Of a DNA stretch of 64,000 bases, positions 8,341 to 17,339 are shown one piece after another (position 1 is the first letter of the stretch; each line of letters opens with the position of its first letter). Origin of the DNA: JADJDM01 sp044352985 (lineage in GTDB: Bacteria > Bacteroidota > Bacteroidia > B-17B0 > Aurantibacillaceae); contig JBILCU010000013.1 in the NCBI GenBank assembly GCA_044352985.1, positions 1 to 64,000 on the forward strand. The letters are read 5' to 3'. A program made the position numbers and the translations under genes. Under the pieces are notes generated by a model that saw nothing but the letters and a program-made list of their open reading frames with translations, made no database searches and had not been told where the DNA came from.

Positions 8341-8651
8341 TTTAAGATTTCTGATTTTAGAATTTAGATGTAAACTGCCACTTCGAGCAGACAGCTTTTT
8401 TCCTCTGTCACTTCGAGCGAAGTCGAGAAGTCGACAAAAGCAGGTCTAGACTTCGCTCGACCTGACATTTTTTTAAAAAATTTAAGATTTCTGATTTTAG
8501 AATTTAGATGTAAACTGCCACTTCGAGCAGACAGCTTTTTTCCTCTGTCACTTCGAGCGAAGTCGAGAAGTCGACAAAAGCAGGTCTCGACTTCGCTCGA
8601 CCTGACATTTTTTTAAAAAATTTAAGATTTCTGATTTTAGAATTTAGATTT
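8341..8651. repeat. 140-bp direct tandem repeat (2 full copies + 31 bp) with REP-like hairpins
   Basis: TTTAAGATTTCTGATTTTAG starts at 8341, 8481 and 8621, giving an exact 140-bp period. The two full units differ at one base that I can see (TCTAGA at 8445 versus TCTCGA at 8585). Each unit contains a 22-bp imperfect inverted repeat: GTCACTTCGAGCGAAGTCGA and following bases at 8407-8428 against 8445-8466 in unit 1, and 8547-8568 against 8585-8606 in unit 2. There are two mismatches in the unit-2 stem. A run of seven or eight T follows each hairpin, so each could terminate hmgA transcription. A diverged single arm recurs at 32135. Confidence 0.92.
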
Positions 8652-8670
8652 AAAAAATTAAAATGTATCG

Positions 8671-8706
8671 CTCCTCTGCTTCGGAGAGGAGTAAGGAGGT
8701 GAGGTC
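8671..8706. repeat. Second dispersed-type palindrome (CTCCTCT...AGAGGAG plus GGAGGTGAGGT tail)
   Basis: A 7-bp stem (8671-8677 with 8685-8691) around GCTTCGG is followed by TAAGGAGGTGAGGTC. The layout, a TTCGG-containing loop with a purine-rich GGTGAGGT tail, is one I recall as a common intergenic repeat in Bacteroidota. Only one copy is in this window. Confidence 0.5.
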
Positions 8707-8784
8707 AGTATTGGAAATATTTTAACTTTTGTATGTCGGTCGCAATTTATTGCCTTGGCAATTTCTTGATTTTTTTGGCTACTG

Positions 8785-8819
8785 CCCTCGCAAAGCATTG
8801 CGGGGGATTTTTATTTTTT
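8785..8819 (+). terminator. Hairpin with T-rich tail upstream of the membrane-protein gene
   Basis: The stem CCCTCGCAA (8785-8793) pairs with TTGCGGGGG (8798-8806), including one G-T pair, around the loop AGCA, and is followed by ATTTTTATTTTTT. A smaller hairpin (ATTGCC/GGCAAT, 8749-8762) with its own T run lies just upstream. Together with the 140-bp repeats they would isolate hmgA from the gene at 8885. Confidence 0.6.
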
Positions 8820-8884
8820 ATACGAAAGTATTTTATAATACAAGAATACATTCTTGTTATATTTGATTTTTAGGAAATTATTTT

Positions 8885-10381
8885 TTGAATTTTATTTTGT
8901 TTATTGCCTTTTTATATTTCGCTTTATTTTCATTAATCATCTTTTTTTATTTCCAAAAAAAGAAGATGGGTTTGCCTATATGGATTTTTAATGCTTTGTT
9001 TTTAATTAAAGTTCTAGCAGGTTTTGCGCTAACATATGTTTATACGCATCACTATAAAGACCGATCTACTGCAGATGTTTTTAAATACTACGATGACGCT
9101 AAAATCATGCATTCTGCTTTGGAAAAAGCACCAGTGGATTATTTTAAGATGATAAGTGGAATTGGCAACAATACTTTTCATTTTGATACCTGTTACTACG
9201 AAAAAATGAATCATTGGTATAAACGAAATGATTTTGGAATGTATAATGATAATCATACCATTATTCGTTTTAATGCTTTACTGATGCCGTTTACTTTTAA
9301 CAGCTTTCATGCGCATACCGTTTTTATGTGTTTTATTTCTTTTGTTGGCCTATATCTTCTTTATTCTTTTTTCCTTTATTTTCAGAAAGGCAAAGAGTGG
9401 TTAATTATTGTTGCAGTTTTTTTAGCACCTTCTGTACTATTTTGGGGCTCGGGGGTTTTAAAAGAGGGTATATTGTTGTTTTCTATCGGTGCCTTATTGT
9501 TTTCTTTTAAGCAGCTGTTTTTCCGGAAATTATTTTCACTTAAATACATGATGTTGATTTTAGTTTCTTTTCTTTTGTTGTTAATCAATAAAGTATACTG
9601 GCTTCCTATTTTGATTTTACCTTTGATTTGCTTGTTTGGTGTTCGAATTTTAAATTTTAAAAAGCCATTAAGGTTTTTTTTACTTTCCTATTTTTTCATA
9701 GGAGTATGTTTTTATTTTTTTACATCGTTTTTGCAAAATAAAAATCCCTTTCAGCAAATTGCAGAACGTCAGCAATCATTTATTAATCTTGCTCAGGGGG
9801 GTATATATTTATTAAATCAGGAAAATTTAGTTCGATTAAATCCTAAGGACAGTTTGGTTTTACAAAAAACCACAACCGATTCTGTAACTATAAAGCTAGG
9901 TACAGCCTATTTAAAATGGAAACTTAATAATTTTGATGATACCCTTTTTGTAGCATCTAGTAAAGTCGATATTGAAAACTATAAAATTATTTCTATTCAG
10001 CAAAAAGCTGGCAGTATTTTATTTGAAAAATCAATTTCAGCAACATGGGTTTCATTTATGAAATTTATACCTGTGTCTTTTATAAATTCTGCATTAATGC
10101 CATTACCATGGAATAGTAAATCAATAACAGAATTACTGGCTTCTTTAGAAAACATAATTTTGTTAGTTAGCGTGCTTTTTTCTTTTTTTTATATTAAAAA
10201 TAAAACAAGTTTAGAAACTGATTTTTTATGGTTTCTTGTTTTTACTGTACTCTCTGTTTTTTTTATAGTAGGTTTTACAACTCCTGTTGCTGGAGCAATT
10301 GTGCGCTATAAAATGCCGGTAATTCCTTTTTTATTAATGATTGCTGTTTTTTTTTATGCCGGGAAAACAAGTGAAAATTAA
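8885..10381 (+). CDS. Polytopic membrane protein of unknown function
   Basis: The 498-residue protein has about ten hydrophobic segments and a larger polar region at about residues 285-375, probably extracytoplasmic. I do not recognise the family with certainty. The segment APSVLFWGSGVLKEGIL, followed by helices, resembles polytopic proteins of the O-antigen polymerase / EpsG kind, but that is weak. The start is taken at TTG 8885 because the first 25 residues form a good signal-anchor helix; the next in-frame ATG (8966, MGLPIW) would delete that helix. The upstream region is full of repeats and terminators, so the gene must have its own promoter. It ends 40 nt before the convergent hydrolase gene. 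Confidence 0.75.
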   Translation: MNFILFIAFLYFALFSLIIFFYFQKKKMGLPIWIFNALFLIKVLAGFALTYVYTHHYKDRSTADVFKYYDDAKIMHSALEKAPVDYFKMISGIGNNTFHFDTCYYEKMNHWYKRNDFGMYNDNHTIIRFNALLMPFTFNSFHAHTVFMCFISFVGLYLLYSFFLYFQKGKEWLIIVAVFLAPSVLFWGSGVLKEGILLFSIGALLFSFKQLFFRKLFSLKYMMLILVSFLLLLINKVYWLPILILPLICLFGVRILNFKKPLRFFLLSYFFIGVCFYFFTSFLQNKNPFQQIAERQQSFINLAQGGIYLLNQENLVRLNPKDSLVLQKTTTDSVTIKLGTAYLKWKLNNFDDTLFVASSKVDIENYKIISIQQKAGSILFEKSISATWVSFMKFIPVSFINSALMPLPWNSKSITELLASLENIILLVSVLFSFFYIKNKTSLETDFLWFLVFTVLSVFFIVGFTTPVAGAIVRYKMPVIPFLLMIAVFFYAGKTSEN

Positions 10382-10420
10382 ACTCGCTCTAACATTGATT
10401 TCAACACAAAGATTATCAAT

Positions 10421-11257
10421 TTATTTTAGCATTTTTTGTTGAATGGATGAAGCAGAAAAGCAAATTCTGAAAAAACGTTTTAGGTGTTTTGTACTTAGTT
10501 CTGGCTCTTCTAAAAACCCCATGTGACCAGATTTTTCAAGTAAAAGCACGTATTTTTTTTTACAAATTACAGATTGGTTTAACAGCAACTGCATAGGTAA
10601 AACTGCATCGTATTTGCCAATTATAAACATGATAGGATAATCTGCAAAATGCAATAAAATATCTCGGCTTGGTCGTTCTCTCATTCCCTCAAGCGCATTA
10701 ATGATGCCTCGTTTACTTGTTTTTAATGCAATTTTTTGTGCAAAAAGAACCTCTTTTTTTCGTTGTTTAATATGTTGCGCTGAAAATAAATTTTTTATGG
10801 TTCCTTTCGTGAATACATTAGCATCTGATTTTACTAATTTAATCGCACGGCGCCTATCTGTTTTTTTTGAATCGTTATCCGCATAGGATGTAGAGTGAAA
10901 CAAACAAATTCCTCTTACATGTTCAGGAAATAATTCTGCAAATGCGAGCGCTGAATAACCTCCCATACTATGGCCGGCTATTACATAGCGTTTTAATTTC
11001 AGCTGATCCATAACAGCTTTAATAGCTTTAGCCATTAAATCCATGGAGTGAATGTAGCCATAGCTAGAGCTTTCTCCATGGCCCGGCAAATCAATTGCAA
11101 TTACTCTAAAGTAATTTGATAATTTGTTGATTGTTTCTATCCAAAGTTCAGAAGACCCTAAAAAGCCATGTAATAATACAATTGCTCTTCCTTTTCCTTT
11201 ATCAGAAAAGTAAATTTTTTCTTCACGAAAAATACATTGTTTTTTATCAGCTTTCAT
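10421..11257 (-). CDS. Alpha/beta-fold hydrolase
   Basis: This 278-residue cytosolic hydrolase has the oxyanion segment LLHGFLGSSELW (His30-Gly31), the nucleophile elbow GHSMGG (Ser97), the acid in GKYDAVLP (Asp217) and the catalytic His245 in EKSGHMGFLEEP, so the catalytic triad is complete. The DLPGHGES segment is typical of MhpC/BioH-like esterases and hydrolases. Substrate cannot be told from sequence. It is a single-gene unit between a convergent membrane-protein gene and a divergent PIG-L gene. The C-terminal residues after about 265 (FSASSIQQKMLK) are an extra tail. Confidence 0.85.
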   Translation of the reverse strand: MKADKKQCIFREEKIYFSDKGKGRAIVLLHGFLGSSELWIETINKLSNYFRVIAIDLPGHGESSSYGYIHSMDLMAKAIKAVMDQLKLKRYVIAGHSMGGYSALAFAELFPEHVRGICLFHSTSYADNDSKKTDRRRAIKLVKSDANVFTKGTIKNLFSAQHIKQRKKEVLFAQKIALKTSKRGIINALEGMRERPSRDILLHFADYPIMFIIGKYDAVLPMQLLLNQSVICKKKYVLLLEKSGHMGFLEEPELSTKHLKRFFRICFSASSIQQKMLK

Positions 11258-11451
11258 TTGCTTTAAACATGGATAAAAGTAAAAAATCTATTTATTTGAG
11301 GACGAACTCAACTTATAAGTTCTTAAAATATTTTTTTATTGTTTTAATTTGTTTTAACTACTTATTTGCAGCTTTTTTTTTGTGAAACACAAATTGCCTA
11401 CTTCACTTCTTTATTTTATATTCAACATTTACTTTAACACGATTAAATTTT

Positions 11452-13956
11452 ATGTCAATACAAAATAGGATAATTTTTACATGGGTTGTTTTATTCCTGA
11501 TTTTAAGTTCAACCATAAAAGCTCAACTGCTTTCTAATGAGAATACTTCGTCCATTTATCAACGAATAAAAAAGTTAAATACTGTTGCAAGTGTTTTGTA
11601 TATTGCGGCTCATCCCGATGATGAAAATACGCGTTTGTTGTCTTATCTAGCAAACGAAAAAAAGTTCAGAACTGCCTATTTGTCCCTAACTAGAGGCGAT
11701 GGTGGACAAAATTTAATTGGAAAAGAACAAGGCGAAGCACTTGGGTTAATTCGTACAAACGAATTATTAGCGGCAAGAAATGTAGATGGTGCCGAGCAAT
11801 TTTTTACACGCGCAAACGATTTTGGTTATTCTAAAAATCCCGAAGAAACCTTTGCCATCTGGAACAGAGATTCGTTATTGTATGATGTGGTTTTAACAAT
11901 ACGGAGATTTAAACCAGACATCATCATTTGTCGTTTTCCAACTACAGGCGAAGGAGGTCATGGCCATCACACTGCTTCTGCTATCATTGCTGAAGAAGCA
12001 TTTGAAGCTGCTGGTAACCCAAGTGTTTATCCAGATCAATTAAAATCGCTTGACGTTTGGAAAACCAAAAGTTTATTTTGGAACACCTTTAACTTCGGAA
12101 CAACAAATACTACATCTCCTGATCAGGTACAAGTTGATGTTGGAGTGTTTAATCCTTTGCTTGGAAAAAGTTACGGAGAAATGGCATCAGAAAGTCGATC
12201 GATGCATAAAAGTCAAGGTTTTGGTTCAGCAAGACAACGCGGATCGAATGTAGAGTATTTTAAACTACTAAAGGGCGATTCTGTAAACAAAAATATTTTT
12301 GAAAACATGAATGCTTCATGGTCGAGATTTGATAAAACGATACAACTGCAGCAATCTCTCAATGAATGTTTGAAAAATTTTAATTTGGATGAACCTTCTA
12401 AAAGTATAAATAACCTTATTCAAATTCATCAGCAATTAATTTCGATTGAGAACAACAATTCATTATTTAATCACTGGAAAAAAATAAAATTAAAAGAAAT
12501 TGAAGAGTTGATCTTATCTGTTTCAGGCATTTGGTTGGAAGCCAATTCGGTAAATTATTCCGCTGTACCCGGTGAAGAAATTAATTTATCTCTTCAGGCA
12601 ATTGCAAGAAACCAAGTAAATGCAGTTTTAAAATCAGTTTCATTTTTTGAAGGAAGTGATTCTTTGTTTGATTTAAGTTTAACTCCTAACAAATTTTTTA
12701 GTTTTAAATATTTAAAAAAATTACCGGAGTCAATTCATAATTCCAATCCGTATTGGTTAAATCAGTCACCGCTTCAGGGATTGTATCACGTTTCAGATAT
12801 AGAATCAATAGGAACACCAATTAATGATTCACAAACTAAAATTAAATTTGAGTTAAGCATTAACGGATTTCATCTAACGGTTTACAAATCGCTAATTTAT
12901 AAATCAACTGATCCGGTAAAAGGCGAAGTTTATCGCCCTTTTGAAATTTTACCTCCTGTTACCATAAACTTTAATGAGAAAGTAGTTGTGTTTTCTGATC
13001 TTGAATCAAAATCAATTAAACTGATTGTGAAAGCACAAACAAAAAATGTAAAAGGAATTCTTCGTTTATCAACCAACAGTTCGTGTAAAATTTTACTGAA
13101 AGATTCAATCGTTAACCTAACTGAAAAGGGCGAAGAACAAGTGCTAGAAGCAGTAATTGTGCCTGATAAAAATTTTAGCTCAGGAAACATTGAAGCTGTT
13201 GTAAAACTTACAAATCAAGCCGTTGGACTTTCTATTCAACGAATTGAATACGATCACATTCCTTATCAATTTATTTTATCCAAATCGCAAACTAAATTGG
13301 TTTATGTTCCATTAAAAAAATCAACAACTAACATAGGGTATATAGTAGGGGCAGGTGATGATGTTGCTACTTGTTTATCGCAATTAGGCTTTCAAATTAC
13401 TTTGTTAAATGATGAAAAATTGGCAAAAGAAAATTTAATTCAATATGATGCCATTATAACAGGAGTAAGAGCCTATAATACTATTGATCGATTGCAAGTT
13501 CATCATGTTAAATTAATGGAATACGTTAAGAAAGGAGGCAACCTAATCGTGCAGTATAACACCAATAATCGAATTGGGCCTGTACTTGCAAAGATTGGGC
13601 CTTATCCGTTTACCATTTCAAGAGACAGGGTTACCGATGAAAATGCAACGGTGAATTTTATTAAACCATCGCATACATTATTGAATATACCCAATAAAAT
13701 CACGATTGATGATTTTAAGAATTGGGTTCAAGAGCGAGGTATTTATTTTGTAACTGAACGAGACGCTAATTATGAAAGTATATTGAGCATGAATGACCCA
13801 AATGAAAAAGCAAGTGATGGAAGTTTAATATACACCAAATATGGAAAAGGTAATTTTGTGTACACCGGATTATCTTTTTTTCGTCAATTACCTGCCGGTG
13901 TACCTGGCGCTTACAAATTATTTGTGAACATGATTAGTTTACCTAAAAATAAATAA
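11452..13956 (+). CDS. Exported PIG-L (LmbE) deacetylase with C-terminal ThuA-like domain
   Basis: The 834-residue protein starts with a signal peptide (1-24, ending TIKAQ). Next comes a PIG-L/LmbE domain with the zinc motif AAHPDDE (His54, Asp56, Asp57) and the distal GEGGHGHHTA motif (His170, His172, His173). Family members remove N-acetyl groups from amino sugars such as GlcNAc conjugates. The middle (about 360-620) is probably beta-sandwich. The last ~200 residues resemble the ThuA/GATase-like fold (GAGDDVATCLSQLGFQI, YGKGNFVYTGLSFFRQLPAG). It is followed with no gap by a 33-codon membrane peptide and then a Na+:solute symporter, suggesting that the periplasmic product is imported by that transporter; this is inference. 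Confidence 0.88.
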   Translation: MSIQNRIIFTWVVLFLILSSTIKAQLLSNENTSSIYQRIKKLNTVASVLYIAAHPDDENTRLLSYLANEKKFRTAYLSLTRGDGGQNLIGKEQGEALGLIRTNELLAARNVDGAEQFFTRANDFGYSKNPEETFAIWNRDSLLYDVVLTIRRFKPDIIICRFPTTGEGGHGHHTASAIIAEEAFEAAGNPSVYPDQLKSLDVWKTKSLFWNTFNFGTTNTTSPDQVQVDVGVFNPLLGKSYGEMASESRSMHKSQGFGSARQRGSNVEYFKLLKGDSVNKNIFENMNASWSRFDKTIQLQQSLNECLKNFNLDEPSKSINNLIQIHQQLISIENNNSLFNHWKKIKLKEIEELILSVSGIWLEANSVNYSAVPGEEINLSLQAIARNQVNAVLKSVSFFEGSDSLFDLSLTPNKFFSFKYLKKLPESIHNSNPYWLNQSPLQGLYHVSDIESIGTPINDSQTKIKFELSINGFHLTVYKSLIYKSTDPVKGEVYRPFEILPPVTINFNEKVVVFSDLESKSIKLIVKAQTKNVKGILRLSTNSSCKILLKDSIVNLTEKGEEQVLEAVIVPDKNFSSGNIEAVVKLTNQAVGLSIQRIEYDHIPYQFILSKSQTKLVYVPLKKSTTNIGYIVGAGDDVATCLSQLGFQITLLNDEKLAKENLIQYDAIITGVRAYNTIDRLQVHHVKLMEYVKKGGNLIVQYNTNNRIGPVLAKIGPYPFTISRDRVTDENATVNFIKPSHTLLNIPNKITIDDFKNWVQERGIYFVTERDANYESILSMNDPNEKASDGSLIYTKYGKGNFVYTGLSFFRQLPAGVPGAYKLFVNMISLPKNK

Positions 13957-14058
13957 ATGAAACAGTATAACAAATGGAACTTTGTTTATCTCTTTGTGCT
14001 ATTATTTTTAGTATTAGTTATTATATTGTTGTATGGTCTGACAAATTATTTTAAATGA
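13957..14058 (+). CDS. 33-residue single-pass membrane peptide between PIG-L and symporter genes
   Basis: An ATG follows the TAA of the PIG-L gene with no spacer. The frame runs 33 codons to a TGA that overlaps the symporter ATG as ATGA (14055-14058). The peptide begins MKQYNKWNFVYLFVLLFLVL, followed by VIILLYGLTNYFK, i.e. a short basic start and one transmembrane helix. Without it there would be a 98-nt gap in an otherwise compact operon, and its two junctions are classic translational-coupling arrangements. It resembles the small subunits that accompany some SSS-type transporters, but no homology was tested. Confidence 0.6.
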   Translation: MKQYNKWNFVYLFVLLFLVLVIILLYGLTNYFK

Positions 14059-15749
14059 GTTTAATTGACTGGATAGTTTTGACGATTACACTTTTTTCCA
14101 TTGTACTTTACGGAATATGGAAAAGCAGAAATATGAAAACTATTGATAGTTATTTGCTTGCAGATAAACAATTGCCATGGTATCATGTTGGTCTATCTGT
14201 AATGGCAACACAAGCAAGCGCTATTACTTTTTTATCTGCACCAGGTCAAGGATTCAGCGACGGTTTACGTTTTGTTCAGTTTTATTTCGGATTGCCTTTA
14301 GCCATGGTAGTTTTGTGCATTACTTTCGTTCCTATTTTTCATCAACTAAAAGTATTTACCGCTTACGAGTTTTTAGAAAAAAGATTTGACCAAAAAACAA
14401 GAACTCTTACCGCCGCATTGTTTTTACTACAACGAGGTTTATCTACCGGAATAACCATTTATGCTCCGGCAATTATCCTTTCAACTTTATTAAATATAGA
14501 AATTACTTACACCATTTTATTAAACGGATTACTTGTTGTTTTTTATACAGTGTATGGAGGTACTAAGGCGGTATCCTACACACAACTATTTCAAATGATC
14601 ATTATTTTTTCTGGATTAATAGTAGCGGCAATACTTGTGGTGTATATGTTGCCTAATGAAGTTAGCTTTATTGATGCATTACATATTGCAGGCACCATGG
14701 AAAAAATGAATGCAATTGATACTAAATTAGATTGGAACAATAGATATAATTTATGGTCGGGAATCATTGGTGGATTTTTTTTACAGCTCTCCTATTTCGG
14801 AACCGATCAATCTCAAGTGGGAAGGTATTTAACCGGTAAATCAGTTAAACAAAGTAGGCTTGGTTTAATTATGAATGCATTGATTAAAATACCTATGCAG
14901 TTTTTTATTTTACTTATTGGTGTTTTGGTTTTTGCGTTTTATCAGTTTCATGCATCACCGATTTATTTTAATCAGCAGGAAGTATTGAGTTTGTCAAAAT
15001 CTGTTCATCAAAATAAGTCTACAGAATTGCAAATACAATACGATGAGTATTCAAATCAAAAATTGTTTTTAGCAAATGAATATGTAAAAGCTAAAGGGCA
15101 AAATGATGAGGTAAATACTAATCTATTAGCAAAACAATTACAAACTGTTAATCAACAGCAATCACAAATTAAAAACGAATTTAAAAAACTAGTTATTCAA
15201 AATAATCCCACTTCAGATGGGAATGATACAAATTATGTTTTTCTGTCTTTTGTAACAAAACATTTTCCCATTGGCTTGGTTGGATTAATTGTAGCTGTAA
15301 TTTTTTTAGCAGCCATGGGGTCAACAGCTAGTGGATTAAATTCATTGGCTTCAACTTATGTTATTGATTTTCATAAAAAATTCAGCACAAAACAATTAAA
15401 TCCCCAACAGGAAGTAAACGTATCGCGTTGGGTAACATTTTTCTGGGGAGTTTTTTGTATAGCGGTAGCATTTTATGCCGGTAAATTAGGCAACTTAATT
15501 GAAGCAGTAAACATTTTAGGTTCTTTGTTCTACGGCACTATTTTAGGGGTTTTTGTAGTTGCCTTTTACATCAAAAAAGTAAATGGAACAGCAGTTTTTT
15601 ATGCAGCGTTATTGGCCGAATGTTTTGTTGTTATTTCTTGGCTTACCAATTTAACTGCGTTTCTTTGGTTAAATGTAATAGGGTGTGTGCTAGTCGTTTT
15701 GTTTGCGATTCTGATTCAACTCATTTTGAATAATAAAAAAATTGGGTAA
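14055..15749 (+). CDS. Sodium:solute symporter (SSS family)
   Basis: The 564-residue inner-membrane protein has about 13 helices and SSS signatures: the start LIDWIVLTITLFSIVLYGIW, YLLADKQLPWYHVGLSVMAT near helix 2 and MGSTASGLNSLASTYVIDF in the later half. Such proteins couple Na+ to uptake of sugars, sialic acid, amino acids or similar solutes. A hydrophilic Gln/Asn-rich insertion lies at about residues 310-385 between helices, longer than in most transporters of the family. The start overlaps the 33-residue peptide by 4 nt. Its substrate may be the deacetylated product of the upstream PIG-L enzyme. Confidence 0.9.
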   Translation: MSLIDWIVLTITLFSIVLYGIWKSRNMKTIDSYLLADKQLPWYHVGLSVMATQASAITFLSAPGQGFSDGLRFVQFYFGLPLAMVVLCITFVPIFHQLKVFTAYEFLEKRFDQKTRTLTAALFLLQRGLSTGITIYAPAIILSTLLNIEITYTILLNGLLVVFYTVYGGTKAVSYTQLFQMIIIFSGLIVAAILVVYMLPNEVSFIDALHIAGTMEKMNAIDTKLDWNNRYNLWSGIIGGFFLQLSYFGTDQSQVGRYLTGKSVKQSRLGLIMNALIKIPMQFFILLIGVLVFAFYQFHASPIYFNQQEVLSLSKSVHQNKSTELQIQYDEYSNQKLFLANEYVKAKGQNDEVNTNLLAKQLQTVNQQQSQIKNEFKKLVIQNNPTSDGNDTNYVFLSFVTKHFPIGLVGLIVAVIFLAAMGSTASGLNSLASTYVIDFHKKFSTKQLNPQQEVNVSRWVTFFWGVFCIAVAFYAGKLGNLIEAVNILGSLFYGTILGVFVVAFYIKKVNGTAVFYAALLAECFVVISWLTNLTAFLWLNVIGCVLVVLFAILIQLILNNKKIG

Positions 15750-15761
15750 TAAATTGGAATA

Positions 15762-15795
15762 AAAGCTAATTGAAGGTTTAATTTCAATTAGCTTT
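15762..15795. terminator. 12-bp perfect hairpin between convergent genes
   Basis: AAAGCTAATTGA (15762-15773) pairs with TCAATTAGCTTT (15784-15795) around a 10-nt loop, 12 nt past the symporter stop and 16 nt before the stop of the convergent lipoprotein gene. There is no clean T run on either side, so it is a probable but weak bidirectional terminator. Confidence 0.5.
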
Positions 15796-15811
15796 CCATT
15801 ATAGTTTTATT

Positions 15812-17296
15812 TTAAATTCCGATGCTTTTTTTAATATCTGCAACTGAATATATTTTATTTCCAGGCTTAAAGGTTAATTTTACAGCACTGTTCATGTTAG
15901 TTTTTTTATTCAATTTATTTAATTCATCAGCATTTACTGAAGCGAGTACATTGTTTTCTAAAACTGTATATAATTCTGCTGTGCTATCCGGGCTAAAAGT
16001 CATTATTACTATTTCATCATATTTATAAGGTATAGTTACTTTGTCTTTTTTGCTAACATAAAATATTTTTTCCGGTTTAAAATTGGTTTCACTTTTTGGG
16101 AAAGTAAAATTGGCTTTAACGGTAAATGATTCAGGGTTTTTATAAAAACGATCACAATTGTAAACTCCAAAAGCATTAACTTCAAGTGTACGATATACAT
16201 CATTCATTGTAGCCAAAGCATCTTCTTGTTTTGCTATTTCAGATAGATTTTCTTCATAGTTTTTAGCCCACATTTCTGGCTCGTATTTAAACATGTTTTT
16301 AATACTCATAATTGCTTTAATTTCTGTTATAAACACGTTAGGTTTCTTTTTGCCATCACTTATTGTGATTTCATAGTTGTTGCCATTAATTTGTTTAAAC
16401 TGGGCTTGTTTGTTTTTCGTCCATTCCGGAAATTCAACATGATGAGTGTTCTCCCAAATAACAAGACCAGCAGGTAATTCAAGTCTGTTAATTTTTACTA
16501 AGCTATAAGAGTAAACATCTTTTGATTTCATGCCGTATTTAAGTAACCCCTCAGGTAATTTCTTTTTGTCGCCATATCTATAGGGTGCGATTTTTTCGTA
16601 ATTGTCGTTAAAGTATTGATCTAACAAATTTGCGGCATCAAGTACAAAAAAATCCTTTCCTAAAAATCCTGATATGTCTTTCAGTTTTTTTAATTGCTTG
16701 TTCAAATCTATTTTAAACTGATTTTCACGTTTGGTCTCTTCGCCACTGTATACCCATTCTCCGGTAGTAGTATTTAAATAAAAGTTAGAATAACCACCAT
16801 CATTTACATTACTTGCTAGTTCTACTTTTAAAGGTTTATCTTCATTTATTAAAACTTTTTGGCCGCTTTTAGTTTCAGCTAAAAGTTCAAACATTCCTGC
16901 TGACTGAAAAGGTTTTTTTATACCAGCAACCGGATCAGTAAACATCATAGGAATGCCTGAAGCCATTATGTCTGCTGAATTCATAAATTCCCTGTAACTT
17001 AATTCAACGGGCTCATTTATTGAGTTGCCTGCAGTATCTCTTAAGCTTTCAGATGCGATGTGAATTTTACTGCCACTAGGTGCCGCAATTACTACATCCG
17101 AATTAGGTTGAACAGTAAATTTATCAAATTGCACATCAACATTTTTAAAAGGAGATTGAACTACAGAATTTACTTTTTCCTGTTTAATTGCAACATTACT
17201 TTCCTCATTGTTTTTTTTATTGCCGCATGCACTATTAACTAACAATCCTGCAATAATTAATCCTTTAAAAAGGATACTTGTGTTTGTTGGTTTCAT
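15812..17296 (-). CDS. Predicted lipoprotein of unknown function
   Basis: The 494-residue protein has a lipoprotein signal peptide ending at Cys24 (GLLVNSAC). A segment at about residues 60-170 (IASESLRDTAGNSI, YREFMNSADIMASGIPMMF, FQSAGMFELLAET) matches a recurrent beta-rich pattern that I have seen in large Bacteroidota surface proteins but cannot name. The rest is a mixture of Lys/Asn-rich segments without catalytic motifs. It is probably anchored in the outer or inner membrane facing the periplasm. It lies 43 nt downstream of the lysozyme-like gene on the same strand and may be co-transcribed with it. Confidence 0.75.
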   Translation of the reverse strand: MKPTNTSILFKGLIIAGLLVNSACGNKKNNEESNVAIKQEKVNSVVQSPFKNVDVQFDKFTVQPNSDVVIAAPSGSKIHIASESLRDTAGNSINEPVELSYREFMNSADIMASGIPMMFTDPVAGIKKPFQSAGMFELLAETKSGQKVLINEDKPLKVELASNVNDGGYSNFYLNTTTGEWVYSGEETKRENQFKIDLNKQLKKLKDISGFLGKDFFVLDAANLLDQYFNDNYEKIAPYRYGDKKKLPEGLLKYGMKSKDVYSYSLVKINRLELPAGLVIWENTHHVEFPEWTKNKQAQFKQINGNNYEITISDGKKKPNVFITEIKAIMSIKNMFKYEPEMWAKNYEENLSEIAKQEDALATMNDVYRTLEVNAFGVYNCDRFYKNPESFTVKANFTFPKSETNFKPEKIFYVSKKDKVTIPYKYDEIVIMTFSPDSTAELYTVLENNVLASVNADELNKLNKKTNMNSAVKLTFKPGNKIYSVADIKKSIGI

Positions 17297-17339
17297 TGTT
17301 GTTTGTATTAAGGGGTTAAAGTAAATTTCTTATCATGTA

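Noticed and set aside
8341..8651. 140-bp repeats as CRISPR or integration site
   Set aside because: Whole units are copied, not short repeats with variable spacers, and no integrase or tRNA gene is present.
11269..11385. 38-codon frame (MDKSKKSIYLRTN...) with one hydrophobic segment before the PIG-L gene
   Set aside because: There is no coupling to a neighbour, the sequence is AT-rich and low in information, and no promoter or start-site support is seen.
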